Shown here piece after piece: positions 14,835-22,248 of a stretch of 64,000 nucleotides of DNA (its first letter is position 1; every line of letters begins with the position of its first letter). The DNA lies in NCBI GenBank assembly GCA_963740055.1, contig CAVUCL010000005.1, forward strand, positions 124,001 through 188,000. The letters run 5' to 3'. The notes below the pieces were generated by a model that was not told where the DNA came from, ran no database searches, and saw nothing but the letters and a program-made list of their open reading frames with translations. Origin of the DNA: WHSW01 sp963740055 (GTDB lineage: Bacteria; Actinomycetota; Thermoleophilia; Solirubrobacterales; 70-9). A program made the position numbers and the translations under genes.

Positions 14835-15159
14835 AGCCGCCGGAGAGCTCAACCTCGAGCGCCTGCTCGCCGACGCGCTGCGCCCGGTCGAGCCGCCGCA
14901 GACGCTCGCCAACCGGATCGAGGAGACGCTCTCGACGATCGCCGAGCAGGCCGCCGCCGAGCTCTCGAGCTGGGCCGACGACCTCTCCGAGGGTGAGCTC
15001 GAGGCGCTGCGCGACCCGCGCAACTGGGTCCGCCCCGTGATCGCCGTCGCCGCCGGCGGCGCCGCGGCCGGGGCGCTGTTGGTCGTCGGCCGCCGTCGCC
15101 GCCGCGCGCCCGACGGCCTCCGCGCGACCGCCGGCCGGCTGCTGCGCGAGCTGCGCTAG
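14827..15159 (+). CDS. Small single-pass membrane protein, possible ECF partner
   Basis: The protein has 110 residues: an acidic N-terminal cytoplasmic part (ERLLADALRPVEPPQTLANR), then one hydrophobic helix (about residues 69-87, PVIAVAAGGAAAGALLVVG) followed at once by Arg-rich residues and a short tail. It contains no Cys, hence no HxxxCxxC anti-sigma zinc motif. Its start overlaps the ECF sigma gene by 8 bases, so co-translation is likely. I infer a membrane-bound regulator of that sigma factor; no homologous family is recognised. Confidence 0.65.
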   Translation: MSEAAGELNLERLLADALRPVEPPQTLANRIEETLSTIAEQAAAELSSWADDLSEGELEALRDPRNWVRPVIAVAAGGAAAGALLVVGRRRRRAPDGLRATAGRLLRELR

Positions 15160-15181
15160 CCCGCTCGGCTGACGACCTGGC

Positions 15182-15994
15182 TCAGCGCCGCGTGCCGACG
15201 ACGACCAGGTACTCCTGCTCGAACCGCGCCCGCTCGGGCTCGCCGAGGTTCCATTCCTCGGTGAACTCGTCGAGCGCCTGGTCGAGCTCCGCCTCGCGGC
15301 CGTCGGCGACCGCCTTGTTGCGGGCGACGATCGTCGGCCCGTAGCGGTCCTTGAAGTGGGTCGCGTATTCGTGCGGATGCTCGAACGCGGTCACCTCGAG
15401 CACGTCGCGCTCCAGCGTCCGCAGCTCGACCCGGTCGCCGAACAGCTCGCGGACGTGGTCCTCGCCGCCCCAGAGCGGCGGCGGCGAGGCGCCCGGCGGT
15501 GGCGGCGGCGCGAACGGGCCCATGGTGCGAAACAGGGCCCCGATCATCCCCTCGGGCGTCCAGTTCAGCATCCCGATCGTCCCGCCCGGCCGGCAGGCGC
15601 GGACGAGCTCGTCGGCGACCTCGGCGTGGTGAGGGGCGAACATCGCCCCGATCGAGGAGATGACGACGTCGAACGAGGCGTCGTCGAAGGGCAGGTTCTC
15701 GGCGTCGGCCTCGACCCAGTCGAGCTCGAGCCCGGCGGCCTCGGCCTTCGAGCGGCCCGCCGCGAGCAGCTCCGGGGTCAGGTCGCTCGCGGTCACGTCG
15801 GCGCCGCGCTCGGCGGCGACGATCGCGGCGTTGCCGGTGCCGGCGGCGACGTCGAGGACGCTCATCTGAGGCCCGATCCCGCAGGCGTCGACGAGCCGCG
15901 GTCCGAGCGGGAGAAGGAACGTCTCCACCATCGACGGGTAATCGCCGGACGCCCACATCGCGCGGTGGCGTTGCTTGAGCTCCGTGTCGGACAT
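15182..15994 (-). CDS. SAM-dependent class I methyltransferase
   Basis: The protein has 270 residues. Rossmann-type methyltransferase motifs are visible: VLDVAAGTGNAAI (motif I), VTASDLTPELL, VEADAENLPFDDASFDVVIS (motifs II/III) and CRPGGTIGMLNWT. This is the UbiE/COQ5-like or general methyltransferase-11 type. The substrate is unknown. The ATG is preceded by a strong Shine-Dalgarno (AGGAAGGAG). The gene converges with the small membrane protein gene across about 20 bases. Confidence 0.85.
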   Translation of the reverse strand: MSDTELKQRHRAMWASGDYPSMVETFLLPLGPRLVDACGIGPQMSVLDVAAGTGNAAIVAAERGADVTASDLTPELLAAGRSKAEAAGLELDWVEADAENLPFDDASFDVVISSIGAMFAPHHAEVADELVRACRPGGTIGMLNWTPEGMIGALFRTMGPFAPPPPPGASPPPLWGGEDHVRELFGDRVELRTLERDVLEVTAFEHPHEYATHFKDRYGPTIVARNKAVADGREAELDQALDEFTEEWNLGEPERARFEQEYLVVVGTRR

Positions 15995-16031
15995 CGCAGA
16001 CTCCTTCCTGCTCGTGGTGTGTGATCCGACG

Positions 16032-16484
16032 CTATCGCGCCGGGCGCTGCGGCGGCGCGCTCCTGGCCGTCGCGGCGCCGGCGGCGAGGCCGACCAGCCC
16101 GACGAGCAGGTACACGAGGTTGTCCTCGTTGTTGAGCGGCAGCAGGCCGAGGATGATCCCGTCCTCGTCGATCAGCCCCCAGATCGCGAGCGCGACGAAG
16201 CCGAGCCCGGCGGCGAGGCAGTAGGTGCGCGCGCCGGCGGGCGAGCCGGCGACGGCGAGCGCGAGCGCGCCGAGCGCCAGGTGGAGCAGGTTGTCCCAGC
16301 CGTTGACCGCGAACAGCCCGAGCAGCTCGTCGGTGTCCTTGGTCACCCCGGTGACCCCGGTCTCGAACCCGGAGCTGTAGAAGAAGCCGACCACGCCCGC
16401 GATCACCAGCCCGGCGCCGACCAGGGTGCAGTAGAGCCGCGCCGGGCTCGCCGCGTCGATCTGGGCCCGTGCCGTGGAAGCCAT
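16032..16484 (-). CDS. DUF4383-like four-helix membrane protein
   Basis: The protein has 150 residues with four predicted transmembrane helices: LYCTLVGAGLVIAGVVGFFY; LLHLALGALALAVAGS; YCLAAGLGFVALAIWGL; NLVYLLVGLVGLAAGAA. The pattern and length fit DUF4383 proteins of unknown role common in actinobacteria. ATG 16484 is favoured because TAGTCT lies exactly 7 bases upstream on this strand; longer in-frame extensions lack family character. Confidence 0.75.
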   Translation of the reverse strand: MASTARAQIDAASPARLYCTLVGAGLVIAGVVGFFYSSGFETGVTGVTKDTDELLGLFAVNGWDNLLHLALGALALAVAGSPAGARTYCLAAGLGFVALAIWGLIDEDGIILGLLPLNNEDNLVYLLVGLVGLAAGAATARSAPPQRPAR

Positions 16485-16491
16485 TCGCGCG

Positions 16492-16497
16492 AGACTA
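16492..16497 (-). promoter_or_regulatory. Putative -10 element (TAGTCT) for the DUF4383 gene
   Basis: The reverse-strand hexamer lies exactly 7 bases before ATG 16484, without a Shine-Dalgarno; leaderless type. Confidence 0.48.
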
Positions 16498-16581
16498 TCT
16501 TTGCGACGGCGGACGCGTTGATCCGACCGGCGCGCACTCCCGTAGCAAGGAATCGGATCCAGTGCGCTCCGGCGCGCGCCG

Positions 16582-17199
16582 ATGATGAACCGCACGCTCA
16601 CACCCGAAGCCATGCAGAGGCTTGCCGACGAGGACCTGATGACCCTGGTCGAGCGCAAGGACGCGGACGCGTTCGCGGTCCTCTACGACCGCCACGGCGG
16701 CGCCGCCTACTCGCTCGCCCACCGGGTGGTCGGCGACCGCGCGATCGCCGAGGACGTGACCCAGGAGGCATTCATCTCCGTCTGGCGTAGCGGCGCGCGC
16801 TTCGACCCGAGCCGCGGCAGCGTCCGCTCGTGGACGCTCGGGATCGTCCGCAACCGGGCGATCGACGCCCTGCGCCGCGCCTCGAGCCCGGCGCCAAAGC
16901 TCGACTTCGACGATGAGGGCGTGCTCGAGGCCCAGGAGTCGGACCGGCTCACCGACTCGGAGGCGATCCGCCGCGAGACCGCCCGCCGTGTCCGCGGCGC
17001 CCTGCGCGAGCTCCCCAGCGAGCAGTCGGAGGTGATCGGGCTCGCCTACTTCGGAGGCTTCACCCACTCCGAGATCGCCTCGATGCTCGGCATGCCGCTG
17101 GGTACGGTGAAGGGGCGGATGCGACTCGGGCTCGAGAAGATCCGGACCAACCTCGCCGAGGGGATGGGCGTGCACAAGCCGTCGGAGGCGCTGCCATGA
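16582..17199 (+). CDS. ECF sigma factor (SigK-like) paired with an RskA-type anti-sigma factor
   Basis: The protein has 205 residues. Region 2 is seen in AFAVLYDRHGGAAYSLAHRV and DVTQEAFISVWRSG, and region 4 in VIGLAYFGGFTHSEIASMLG followed by PLGTVKGRMRLG. Two adjacent ATGs (16582, 16585) could start it. The stop overlaps the start of the anti-sigma gene (ATGA), the standard sigma/anti-sigma arrangement. By analogy with SigK/RskA it would be released by proteolysis of the membrane anti-sigma factor; the rhomboid protease just downstream is an interesting neighbour, but no link is shown. Confidence 0.9.
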   Translation: MMNRTLTPEAMQRLADEDLMTLVERKDADAFAVLYDRHGGAAYSLAHRVVGDRAIAEDVTQEAFISVWRSGARFDPSRGSVRSWTLGIVRNRAIDALRRASSPAPKLDFDDEGVLEAQESDRLTDSEAIRRETARRVRGALRELPSEQSEVIGLAYFGGFTHSEIASMLGMPLGTVKGRMRLGLEKIRTNLAEGMGVHKPSEALP

Positions 17200-17921
17200 C
17201 TCGAGATCTCCATTCCGACCTCGACCGGCTTCAGGACGAGATCGCCGCCTACTCGCTCGGCGCCCTCGACGAGTCCGAGACGCGCGAGCTCGAGCACCAC
17301 CTCGATTCGTGCGAGAGCTGTCGCGAGCGGCTGCGCTGGCTGCGCCCGGCGGTCGACCTGCTGCCGGCCTCGGTCGAGCAGCTCGCCCCGCCCGAGCGCC
17401 TGCGCGAGAACCTGCTCGCGACGGTCCGCGCCGAGGCGGCGACGGGCGCCCCCGCGCCGTCGCCCGCGCCCGGGCCGAGCCGCCGGTCGTGGTGGGAGGG
17501 CCTGCGCGCCGTCGCCTGGCGCCCGGCGACCGCGATGGCGGTGATGATCGTGCTCGTGGTCGGGGTTGCCGCCGGCTACCTGATCCGCGGCGACGCCGAG
17601 GTCTCGAACGACTTCGTCCGCGCCGAGGGCATCGGGCCACAGGCGGCTCAGGTGTCGGCGACGCTCGAGCATGGCTCCGGCGCGACGACCCTGCACGTGA
17701 GCGAGATGCCGAAGCTCGGGCGCGACGAGGTCTACGCGGTCTGGGTCCAGCGCGGCGGGGTGATGGAGCCGCGGAACACGTTCGTGCTCGGCCGCGACGG
17801 CAGCGCCGAGGCTGCGGTGCCCGGGCCGCTCGAGGGCGCCACCGACCTCTTCGTCACCGCCGAGCCGCGGCCGGGAAGCCGCCAGCCGACGACCGAGCCG
17901 GTGCTGCGCGCGCCGCTCTAG
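17196..17921 (+). CDS. Anti-sigma factor with zinc motif (RskA/anti-sigma-K family)
   Basis: The protein has 241 residues. The N-terminal cytoplasmic ZAS domain carries HxxxCxxC (HLDSCESC, about residues 39-46) that clamps the sigma factor. A single transmembrane helix follows near the middle (MAVMIVLVVGVAAGYLI), then an extracytoplasmic RskA-like domain (GATTLHVSEMPKLGRDEVYA; FVLGRDGSAEAAVPGPLEGA). It is translationally coupled to the ECF sigma gene by ATGA. Confidence 0.9.
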   Translation: MTRDLHSDLDRLQDEIAAYSLGALDESETRELEHHLDSCESCRERLRWLRPAVDLLPASVEQLAPPERLRENLLATVRAEAATGAPAPSPAPGPSRRSWWEGLRAVAWRPATAMAVMIVLVVGVAAGYLIRGDAEVSNDFVRAEGIGPQAAQVSATLEHGSGATTLHVSEMPKLGRDEVYAVWVQRGGVMEPRNTFVLGRDGSAEAAVPGPLEGATDLFVTAEPRPGSRQPTTEPVLRAPL

Positions 17922-17975
17922 GCGCGCCGCCTGCCCGCGGGCCGGTCGCGCGCGGCCGGTAACGTCTCCCGCCCT

Positions 17976-18818
17976 CTGGCCACCTGTTATCGACATCCCG
18001 ACCGCGAGACCAACGTCTCGTGCTCGAACTGCGGGCGCCCGATCTGCCCCGATTGCATGACCTCGACCCCGGTCGGGATGCGCTGCCCCGAGTGCGCGCG
18101 CCAGCGGACCGAGGTCCGCAACCCGACCGGCGCCGCGGGGCGCTCCGACGCGCCGGCCACCTACGCGCTGATCGGGCTCTGCGTCGCCGCCTTCGTGCTC
18201 GAGATCGTCGGCGGGGGTGGCGCCGCCTCGTTCGGCGGCGGCGGCGCGGTGATCCGCGACTTCGGCCTCTTCGGCCCCCTGGTCGCCGAGGGCGAGCCGT
18301 ACCGGATCGTGACCTCGGCCTTCCTCCACGCCGGGCTGATCCACCTCGGGTTCAACATGTTCGCCCTCTACGTGCTCGGCACCCTGCTCGAGCCGGCGAT
18401 CGGGACGCGGCGGTTCGTCGGCATCTACGCCGCCTCAGTCCTGGCGGGGAGCTTCGGCGCTCTGCTGCTCGACCCGACCCAGCTCACCGTCGGCGCCTCC
18501 GGCGGCGTCTTCGGGCTGATGGCGGCAGCGTTCTTGATCGCCCGCCATCGCGGCCTCGACGAACTCGCCTCGCAGGTCGGCTTCTTCGTCGTCATCAACC
18601 TCGTGTTCACGTTCACGATCTCCAACATCTCGATCGGCGGCCACCTCGGCGGCCTGATCGGCGGCGCGCTCGCGGCCCTGTACGTGAACGCGCTCGAGCG
18701 CCGCGGCTCCGCGAACGCCGGCCTCGCCGAGGCGGTGGGGCTGGTCGCCCTCTGCGCGATCGCGATCGCCGGCTGCCTGATCGCCGCCGATGCTAGCGTC
18801 CCCGACCTCGTCAGCTAG
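17976..18818 (+). CDS. Rhomboid family intramembrane serine protease with N-terminal zinc ribbon
   Basis: The protein has about 280 residues from the proposed start. The N-terminus CYRHPDRETNVSCSNCGRPI plus CPDCM and CPECA forms a two-CxxC zinc-binding module often found before actinobacterial rhomboids. Six or seven transmembrane helices follow, with the catalytic Ser in GASGGVFG, catalytic His in GGHLGGLIGG, and the HLGFNMFALY helix. Only a CTG (17976) precedes CYRHPD; the first ATG (18057) would cut the zinc module in half. Substrates are unknown. Confidence 0.85.
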   Translation: MATCYRHPDRETNVSCSNCGRPICPDCMTSTPVGMRCPECARQRTEVRNPTGAAGRSDAPATYALIGLCVAAFVLEIVGGGGAASFGGGGAVIRDFGLFGPLVAEGEPYRIVTSAFLHAGLIHLGFNMFALYVLGTLLEPAIGTRRFVGIYAASVLAGSFGALLLDPTQLTVGASGGVFGLMAAAFLIARHRGLDELASQVGFFVVINLVFTFTISNISIGGHLGGLIGGALAALYVNALERRGSANAGLAEAVGLVALCAIAIAGCLIAADASVPDLVS

Positions 18819-18838
18819 CCCCGCCCTCGCCGTGGGGG

Positions 18839-19288
18839 CTAGGCCTGGCGGCGGGCGACCTCGTCGCGGAGGTCGTCGACCGAGCGCTTCATCACGCCGT
18901 TGTTGAGCCGGCGGGCGAGGATGCCGGGCACGGGGACGCCGGGGTCGATCCCGAGCCGGTAGGTGGCGCGGGTGCGGGCGCCGCCGTCGAGCGGCTCGAG
19001 CTCGTAGCCACCCTCGACGTCGGCGACGCCGTCGCCCTCGACGAACTCCCACTCGATCCGCTCCGGGCGCCGGTAGCGGTAGCACAGCGTGTAGGAGATC
19101 CGGCGTACCTTCGCGTCGATTAAGAATCGAACCCGCTCGGCGAGCCCGTCGTCGTAGCGCGACAGCACCTCGACCCGCTCGACCGCCTGCTGCCAGTCGG
19201 GGAACGACTCGTAGTCGGTGATCGCCTCGAAGCAGGCCTCGGGAGGCCCGTCTACGTCGATCGACCGCTCGGCCCGGTGGACTCCCAC
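18839..19288 (-). CDS. SRPBCC/polyketide-cyclase-like protein
   Basis: The protein has 149 residues from GTG 19288. AERSIDVDGPPEACFEAITD and YESFPDWQQAVERVEVLS open a START-like fold of the coenzyme-Q-binding Coq10/ribosome-toxin RatA type, ending in a conserved amphipathic helix (VMKRSVDDLRDEVARRQ). A lipid or quinone ligand is inferred only. It overlaps the upstream BtuF-like gene by 37 bases; a later start is not obvious, because the fold begins at once. Confidence 0.75.
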   Translation of the reverse strand: MGVHRAERSIDVDGPPEACFEAITDYESFPDWQQAVERVEVLSRYDDGLAERVRFLIDAKVRRISYTLCYRYRRPERIEWEFVEGDGVADVEGGYELEPLDGGARTRATYRLGIDPGVPVPGILARRLNNGVMKRSVDDLRDEVARRQA

Positions 19289-20172
19289 AGCGCGACGGAG
19301 GCTAGCCCGGCGGGTGCGGCGACCGCCGCGTCGTGAAACAGCGCCGCGAGCAGCTCGACCCCGTCGACCAGGCGCGGGCCCGGGCGCGAGAACGAGGAGG
19401 CGGCGTCGACGGCGAGCACCCGCGCCGCGCCGAGCTCGCGCAGCCGCTCGAGGTGCTCGCCGGCCTGGGCCGCCGCCTCGTCGGCGTAGAGGCCGCAGGG
19501 CATGACCACGACGACCTCGGGCTCGCTCGCGGCGAGCTCGTCCCAGCCGATCGTGCGCGACCTGCGCCGCGGCTCGCCGAGCACGTCGGCGCCGCCGGCG
19601 AGCTCGATCATCTCCGGGACCCAGTGTCCGCCGACGAACAGCGGGTCGAGCCACTCGAGCGCCGCGACTCGCGGGCGCGGGCGTCCGGCGACCGCGGCAC
19701 GGACCGCCTCCAGCCGCTCGCGCAACGCGGCGACCAGCTCCGCCCCGCGATCGGGCTCGCCGCAGGCGGCGGCGAGCGTCGTCAGGTCCGCGAGCACCTC
19801 GCCGAGGTCCTCGGGGTCGAGCGAGAGCACCTCCGCCGTCCCCGGCAGCCGGGCGGCGACCGCGCGCACGTCGTCGACCGAGACCGCGCAGACCGCGCAC
19901 AGCGCCTGGGTCACGATCAGGTCCGGGGCGAGCTCCGCGAGCAGCGGCTCGTCGAGCCCGTAGAGCGACTCGCCGCGCGCGGTCAGCTCGCGCACCCGGG
20001 CATCGATCCGCGCCGGGGGCAGATCGGGCTCGATCACGCTCGAGGTCAGCCGCGGGAGCGCGGCGACCGCGGCCGGGTGGTCGCACTCGTGGGTCACCGC
20101 GACGACCTCGTCGCCGAGCCCGAGCGCGAACAGCGCCTCGGTGGCCGAGGGAACCAGGCTCGCGACCTTCAT
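19252..20172 (-). CDS. Periplasmic-binding-protein-like (BtuF/FepB fold) cobalamin-type binding protein
   Basis: The protein has 306 residues. MKVASLVPSATEALFALGLG begins a helical-backbone metal-receptor fold, with VAVTHECDHP, LAPDLIVTQALCAVCAVS and ALEWLDPLFVGGHWVPEMIE. These resemble BtuF-like cobalamin-binding proteins and their cytoplasmic relatives. There is no signal peptide or lipobox and no transporter genes beside it, so uptake is doubtful and a cytosolic or orphan role is possible. ATG 20172 is supported by a reverse-strand TATCCT 8 bases upstream; the open frame beyond is a shadow of the divergent gene. Confidence 0.8.
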   Translation of the reverse strand: MKVASLVPSATEALFALGLGDEVVAVTHECDHPAAVAALPRLTSSVIEPDLPPARIDARVRELTARGESLYGLDEPLLAELAPDLIVTQALCAVCAVSVDDVRAVAARLPGTAEVLSLDPEDLGEVLADLTTLAAACGEPDRGAELVAALRERLEAVRAAVAGRPRPRVAALEWLDPLFVGGHWVPEMIELAGGADVLGEPRRRSRTIGWDELAASEPEVVVVMPCGLYADEAAAQAGEHLERLRELGAARVLAVDAASSFSRPGPRLVDGVELLAALFHDAAVAAPAGLASVALWESTGPSGRST

Positions 20173-20180
20173 CGCCCGCG

Positions 20181-20186
20181 AGGATA
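20181..20186 (-). promoter_or_regulatory. Putative -10 element (TATCCT) for the BtuF-like gene
   Basis: It lies 8 bases upstream of ATG 20172 on the reverse strand and overlaps by two bases the forward TAGGCT at 20185-20190, forming a compact divergent promoter pair. Confidence 0.42.
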
Positions 20187-20190
20187 GGCT
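20185..20190 (+). promoter_or_regulatory. Putative -10 element (TAGGCT) for the pterin dehydratase gene
   Basis: It lies exactly 7 bases before ATG 20198; the intervening TACGGGG contains at most a weak ribosome-binding match. Confidence 0.45.
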
Positions 20191-20197
20191 TACGGGG

Positions 20198-20479
20198 ATG
20201 GCGGAGCTGCTGACGGACGAGGAGATCGAGGCACGGCTCGGCGGGCTCGAGGGCTGGGCGCGGGCGGGCGACGCGATCGAGCGCAAGTTCGACCGCGACG
20301 ACTTCGTCGGCTCGGTTGAGTTCGTCAAGGCGCTGGTCGAGCCGGCGGAGGACATGGGACACCATCCCGACCTCGCGATCTCGTGGAGCGAGGTCACGGT
20401 CACGATCACCAACCACTCCGCCGGCGGCCTCACCGAAGCCGACTTCGAGCTCGCCGGGCGGATCGACGCGCTCGCCTAG
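20198..20479 (+). CDS. 4a-hydroxytetrahydrobiopterin dehydratase (pterin carbinolamine dehydratase)
   Basis: The protein has 93 residues, the normal PCD length. LTDEEIEARLGGLEGWARAG, the double-His active site GHHPDL and the segment TITNHSAGGLTEADFELA identify the family, which dehydrates 4a-hydroxy-tetrahydropterin. No aromatic amino acid hydroxylase is in the window, so the physiological partner is unknown. ATG 20198 is preferred over an upstream TTG extension, because the family starts at LTDEEI and TAGGCT lies 7 bases upstream. Confidence 0.88.
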   Translation: MAELLTDEEIEARLGGLEGWARAGDAIERKFDRDDFVGSVEFVKALVEPAEDMGHHPDLAISWSEVTVTITNHSAGGLTEADFELAGRIDALA

Positions 20480-20519
20480 ATTGCCCGGCGCCCGCGAGCC
20501 CGTGCAATCAATCACCTAG

Positions 20520-21617
20520 ATGCGCATCGCCCACGTCCTCGGGACGCGTCCCAACTTCGTCAAGATGGCGCCGGTGATCGCGGCGACCTCGGCGCGGCTC
20601 GGCGCCGTCTCGGCGATCGTCGTCCACACCGGCCAGCACTACGACCGTGCGATGTCCGAGGTCTTCTTCGAGGAGCTCGGCGTCCCCGAGCCCGACCACA
20701 TGCTCGGCGTCGGCTCGGGCAGCCATGCCGAGCAGACCGCGAAGGTGCTCGAGCGGCTCGAGCCGGTCCTGCGCGACGAGGCGCCCGATCTGGTCCTCGT
20801 CCCCGGCGACGTCAACTCGACCCTCGCCGCGGCGCTCTGCGCCTCGCGGCTCGGGATCGCGGTCGGCCACGTCGAGTCCGGGCTGCGCAGCTTCGACCGC
20901 TCGATGCCCGAGGAGGTCAACCGGGTGGTCGCCGACCACCTCTCCGAGCTGCTCTTCCTGCACTCCGCCGAGGCGGAGGAGAACCTCGCCGCCGAGGGCG
21001 TCGGCGCCGAACGGATGCACTTCACCGGCAACACGATGATCGACACGCTGGTCGCGCTCGAGCCGCGCTTTCGCGGACGCGAGGCGGCGCGCGAGCTCGG
21101 GATCGACCCCGGCGCCTACCTGCTCGTCACTCTGCACCGGCCGTCGCTCGTCGACGGCCCGCTTCTCGACGAGGCGGTCGCGGCGCTCGAGCGGGTCGCG
21201 GCCGAGATGCCGGTCGTCTTCCCGGTCCACCCGCGGACGCGCAAGATGCTCGCCGGGCGGGAGCTCGCCGGGGTGCGGCTGGTCGACCCGGTCGGATACC
21301 TCGACTTCCTCTCGCTCGAGGCGGAAGCCGGCGCCGTGCTCACCGACTCCGGCGGGATCCAGGAGGAGACCACCTTCCTCGGGATCCCCTGCTTCACCCT
21401 GCGCGACAACACCGAACGGCCGGTGACCGTGCGCGCCGGCACCAACACGCTGCTCGGCCTCGACCCGGCCAGGATCGCGGAGATACCCGAGCTGCTGGAA
21501 GCCCGTCGCGCCGGCAGCCGCGACACGCCCGGACGCGAAGCGGAGGACGTGTCGCGCCCGTATTTGTGGGACGGAAAGGCCGCCGAGCGGGTCGCCGACG
21601 TCGTCGCGGGCTGGTAG
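20520..21617 (+). CDS. wecB: UDP-N-acetylglucosamine 2-epimerase (non-hydrolysing)
   Basis: The protein has 365 residues of the GT-B-like WecB fold. The N-terminus GTRPNFVKMAPVI, HTGQHYDRAMSEVFFEEL, VPGDVNST, VGHVESGLRS, PEEVNR, TLHRPS, LTDSGGIQEE and the substrate-binding TERPVTV are all family signatures. It interconverts UDP-GlcNAc and UDP-ManNAc for cell-surface polysaccharides or teichoic-acid-like linkage units. It stands apart from the glycan cluster at 52-64 kb, but its product could feed it. The short leader before the ATG has no clear Shine-Dalgarno. Confidence 0.92.
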   Translation: MRIAHVLGTRPNFVKMAPVIAATSARLGAVSAIVVHTGQHYDRAMSEVFFEELGVPEPDHMLGVGSGSHAEQTAKVLERLEPVLRDEAPDLVLVPGDVNSTLAAALCASRLGIAVGHVESGLRSFDRSMPEEVNRVVADHLSELLFLHSAEAEENLAAEGVGAERMHFTGNTMIDTLVALEPRFRGREAARELGIDPGAYLLVTLHRPSLVDGPLLDEAVAALERVAAEMPVVFPVHPRTRKMLAGRELAGVRLVDPVGYLDFLSLEAEAGAVLTDSGGIQEETTFLGIPCFTLRDNTERPVTVRAGTNTLLGLDPARIAEIPELLEARRAGSRDTPGREAEDVSRPYLWDGKAAERVADVVAGW

Positions 21618-21620
21618 CTT
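21615..21620 (+). promoter_or_regulatory. Putative -10 element (TAGCTT) for the DUF47-pit operon
   Basis: TAGCTT overlaps the wecB stop codon and lies exactly 7 bases before GTG 21628; leaderless type. Confidence 0.45.
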
Positions 21621-21627
21621 CGCGCCC

Positions 21628-22248
21628 GTGCCGCTGCCGTCGCTCGTCCCCCGCGACCACGTCTTCTTCGACCTCTTCACCCAGGCCGGGCAGAACTCGC
21701 TGCGCGCCGCGCGCCTGCTCAAGGAGATGCTCGAGCACTGGCCCGACGAGCAGGGCCTCGCGCGCGAGATCCTGCTCGCCGAGCAGGAGGGCGATCGGAT
21801 CACCCACGACATCGTCCGGCGGCTCAACTCGACCTTCGTCACGCCGATCGACGGCGAGGACATCTACGGGCTCGCGACCCAGCTCGACGACATCGTCGAC
21901 TACATCGAGGAGACCGCCGACTTCATGGGCCTCTACCAGATCGAGGCGCCGATGGAACAGGCGCTGGCGATGGCGGAGGTGCTGGTCAAGTCGTGCGAGC
22001 AGCTCGCCGCGGCGCTCAAGGAGCTGCGCGGGTTCAAGGGCCTCGACCACTACTGGATCGAGGTCCACCGGCTCGAGAACGACGGCGACCGCCTCTACCG
22101 CGACGCGGTCGCCTCCCTGTTCGCCAACGGCATCGACCCGATGGTCGTGATCCGCTGGAAGGACATCTTCACCGTGCTCGAGCGGGCCGTGGACGCGACC
22201 GAGACCGCGGCCCACATCCTCGAGGGCATCGTGATCAAGAACGCGTGA
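21628..22248 (+). CDS. DUF47/PhoU-like accessory protein of phosphate permease
   Basis: The protein has 206 residues, almost entirely helical, with the PhoU-like four-helix pattern: VFFDLFTQAGQNSLRAARLL; EQEGDRITHDIVRRLNSTFV; TPIDGEDIYGLATQLDDIVDY; HRLENDGDRLYRDAV. The EgD...D motifs bind metal clusters in this family. DUF47 (YkaA/Pit accessory) proteins are encoded next to Pit transporters and modulate phosphate uptake. The stop overlaps the pit start as GTGA. Confidence 0.9.
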   Translation: MPLPSLVPRDHVFFDLFTQAGQNSLRAARLLKEMLEHWPDEQGLAREILLAEQEGDRITHDIVRRLNSTFVTPIDGEDIYGLATQLDDIVDYIEETADFMGLYQIEAPMEQALAMAEVLVKSCEQLAAALKELRGFKGLDHYWIEVHRLENDGDRLYRDAVASLFANGIDPMVVIRWKDIFTVLERAVDATETAAHILEGIVIKNA

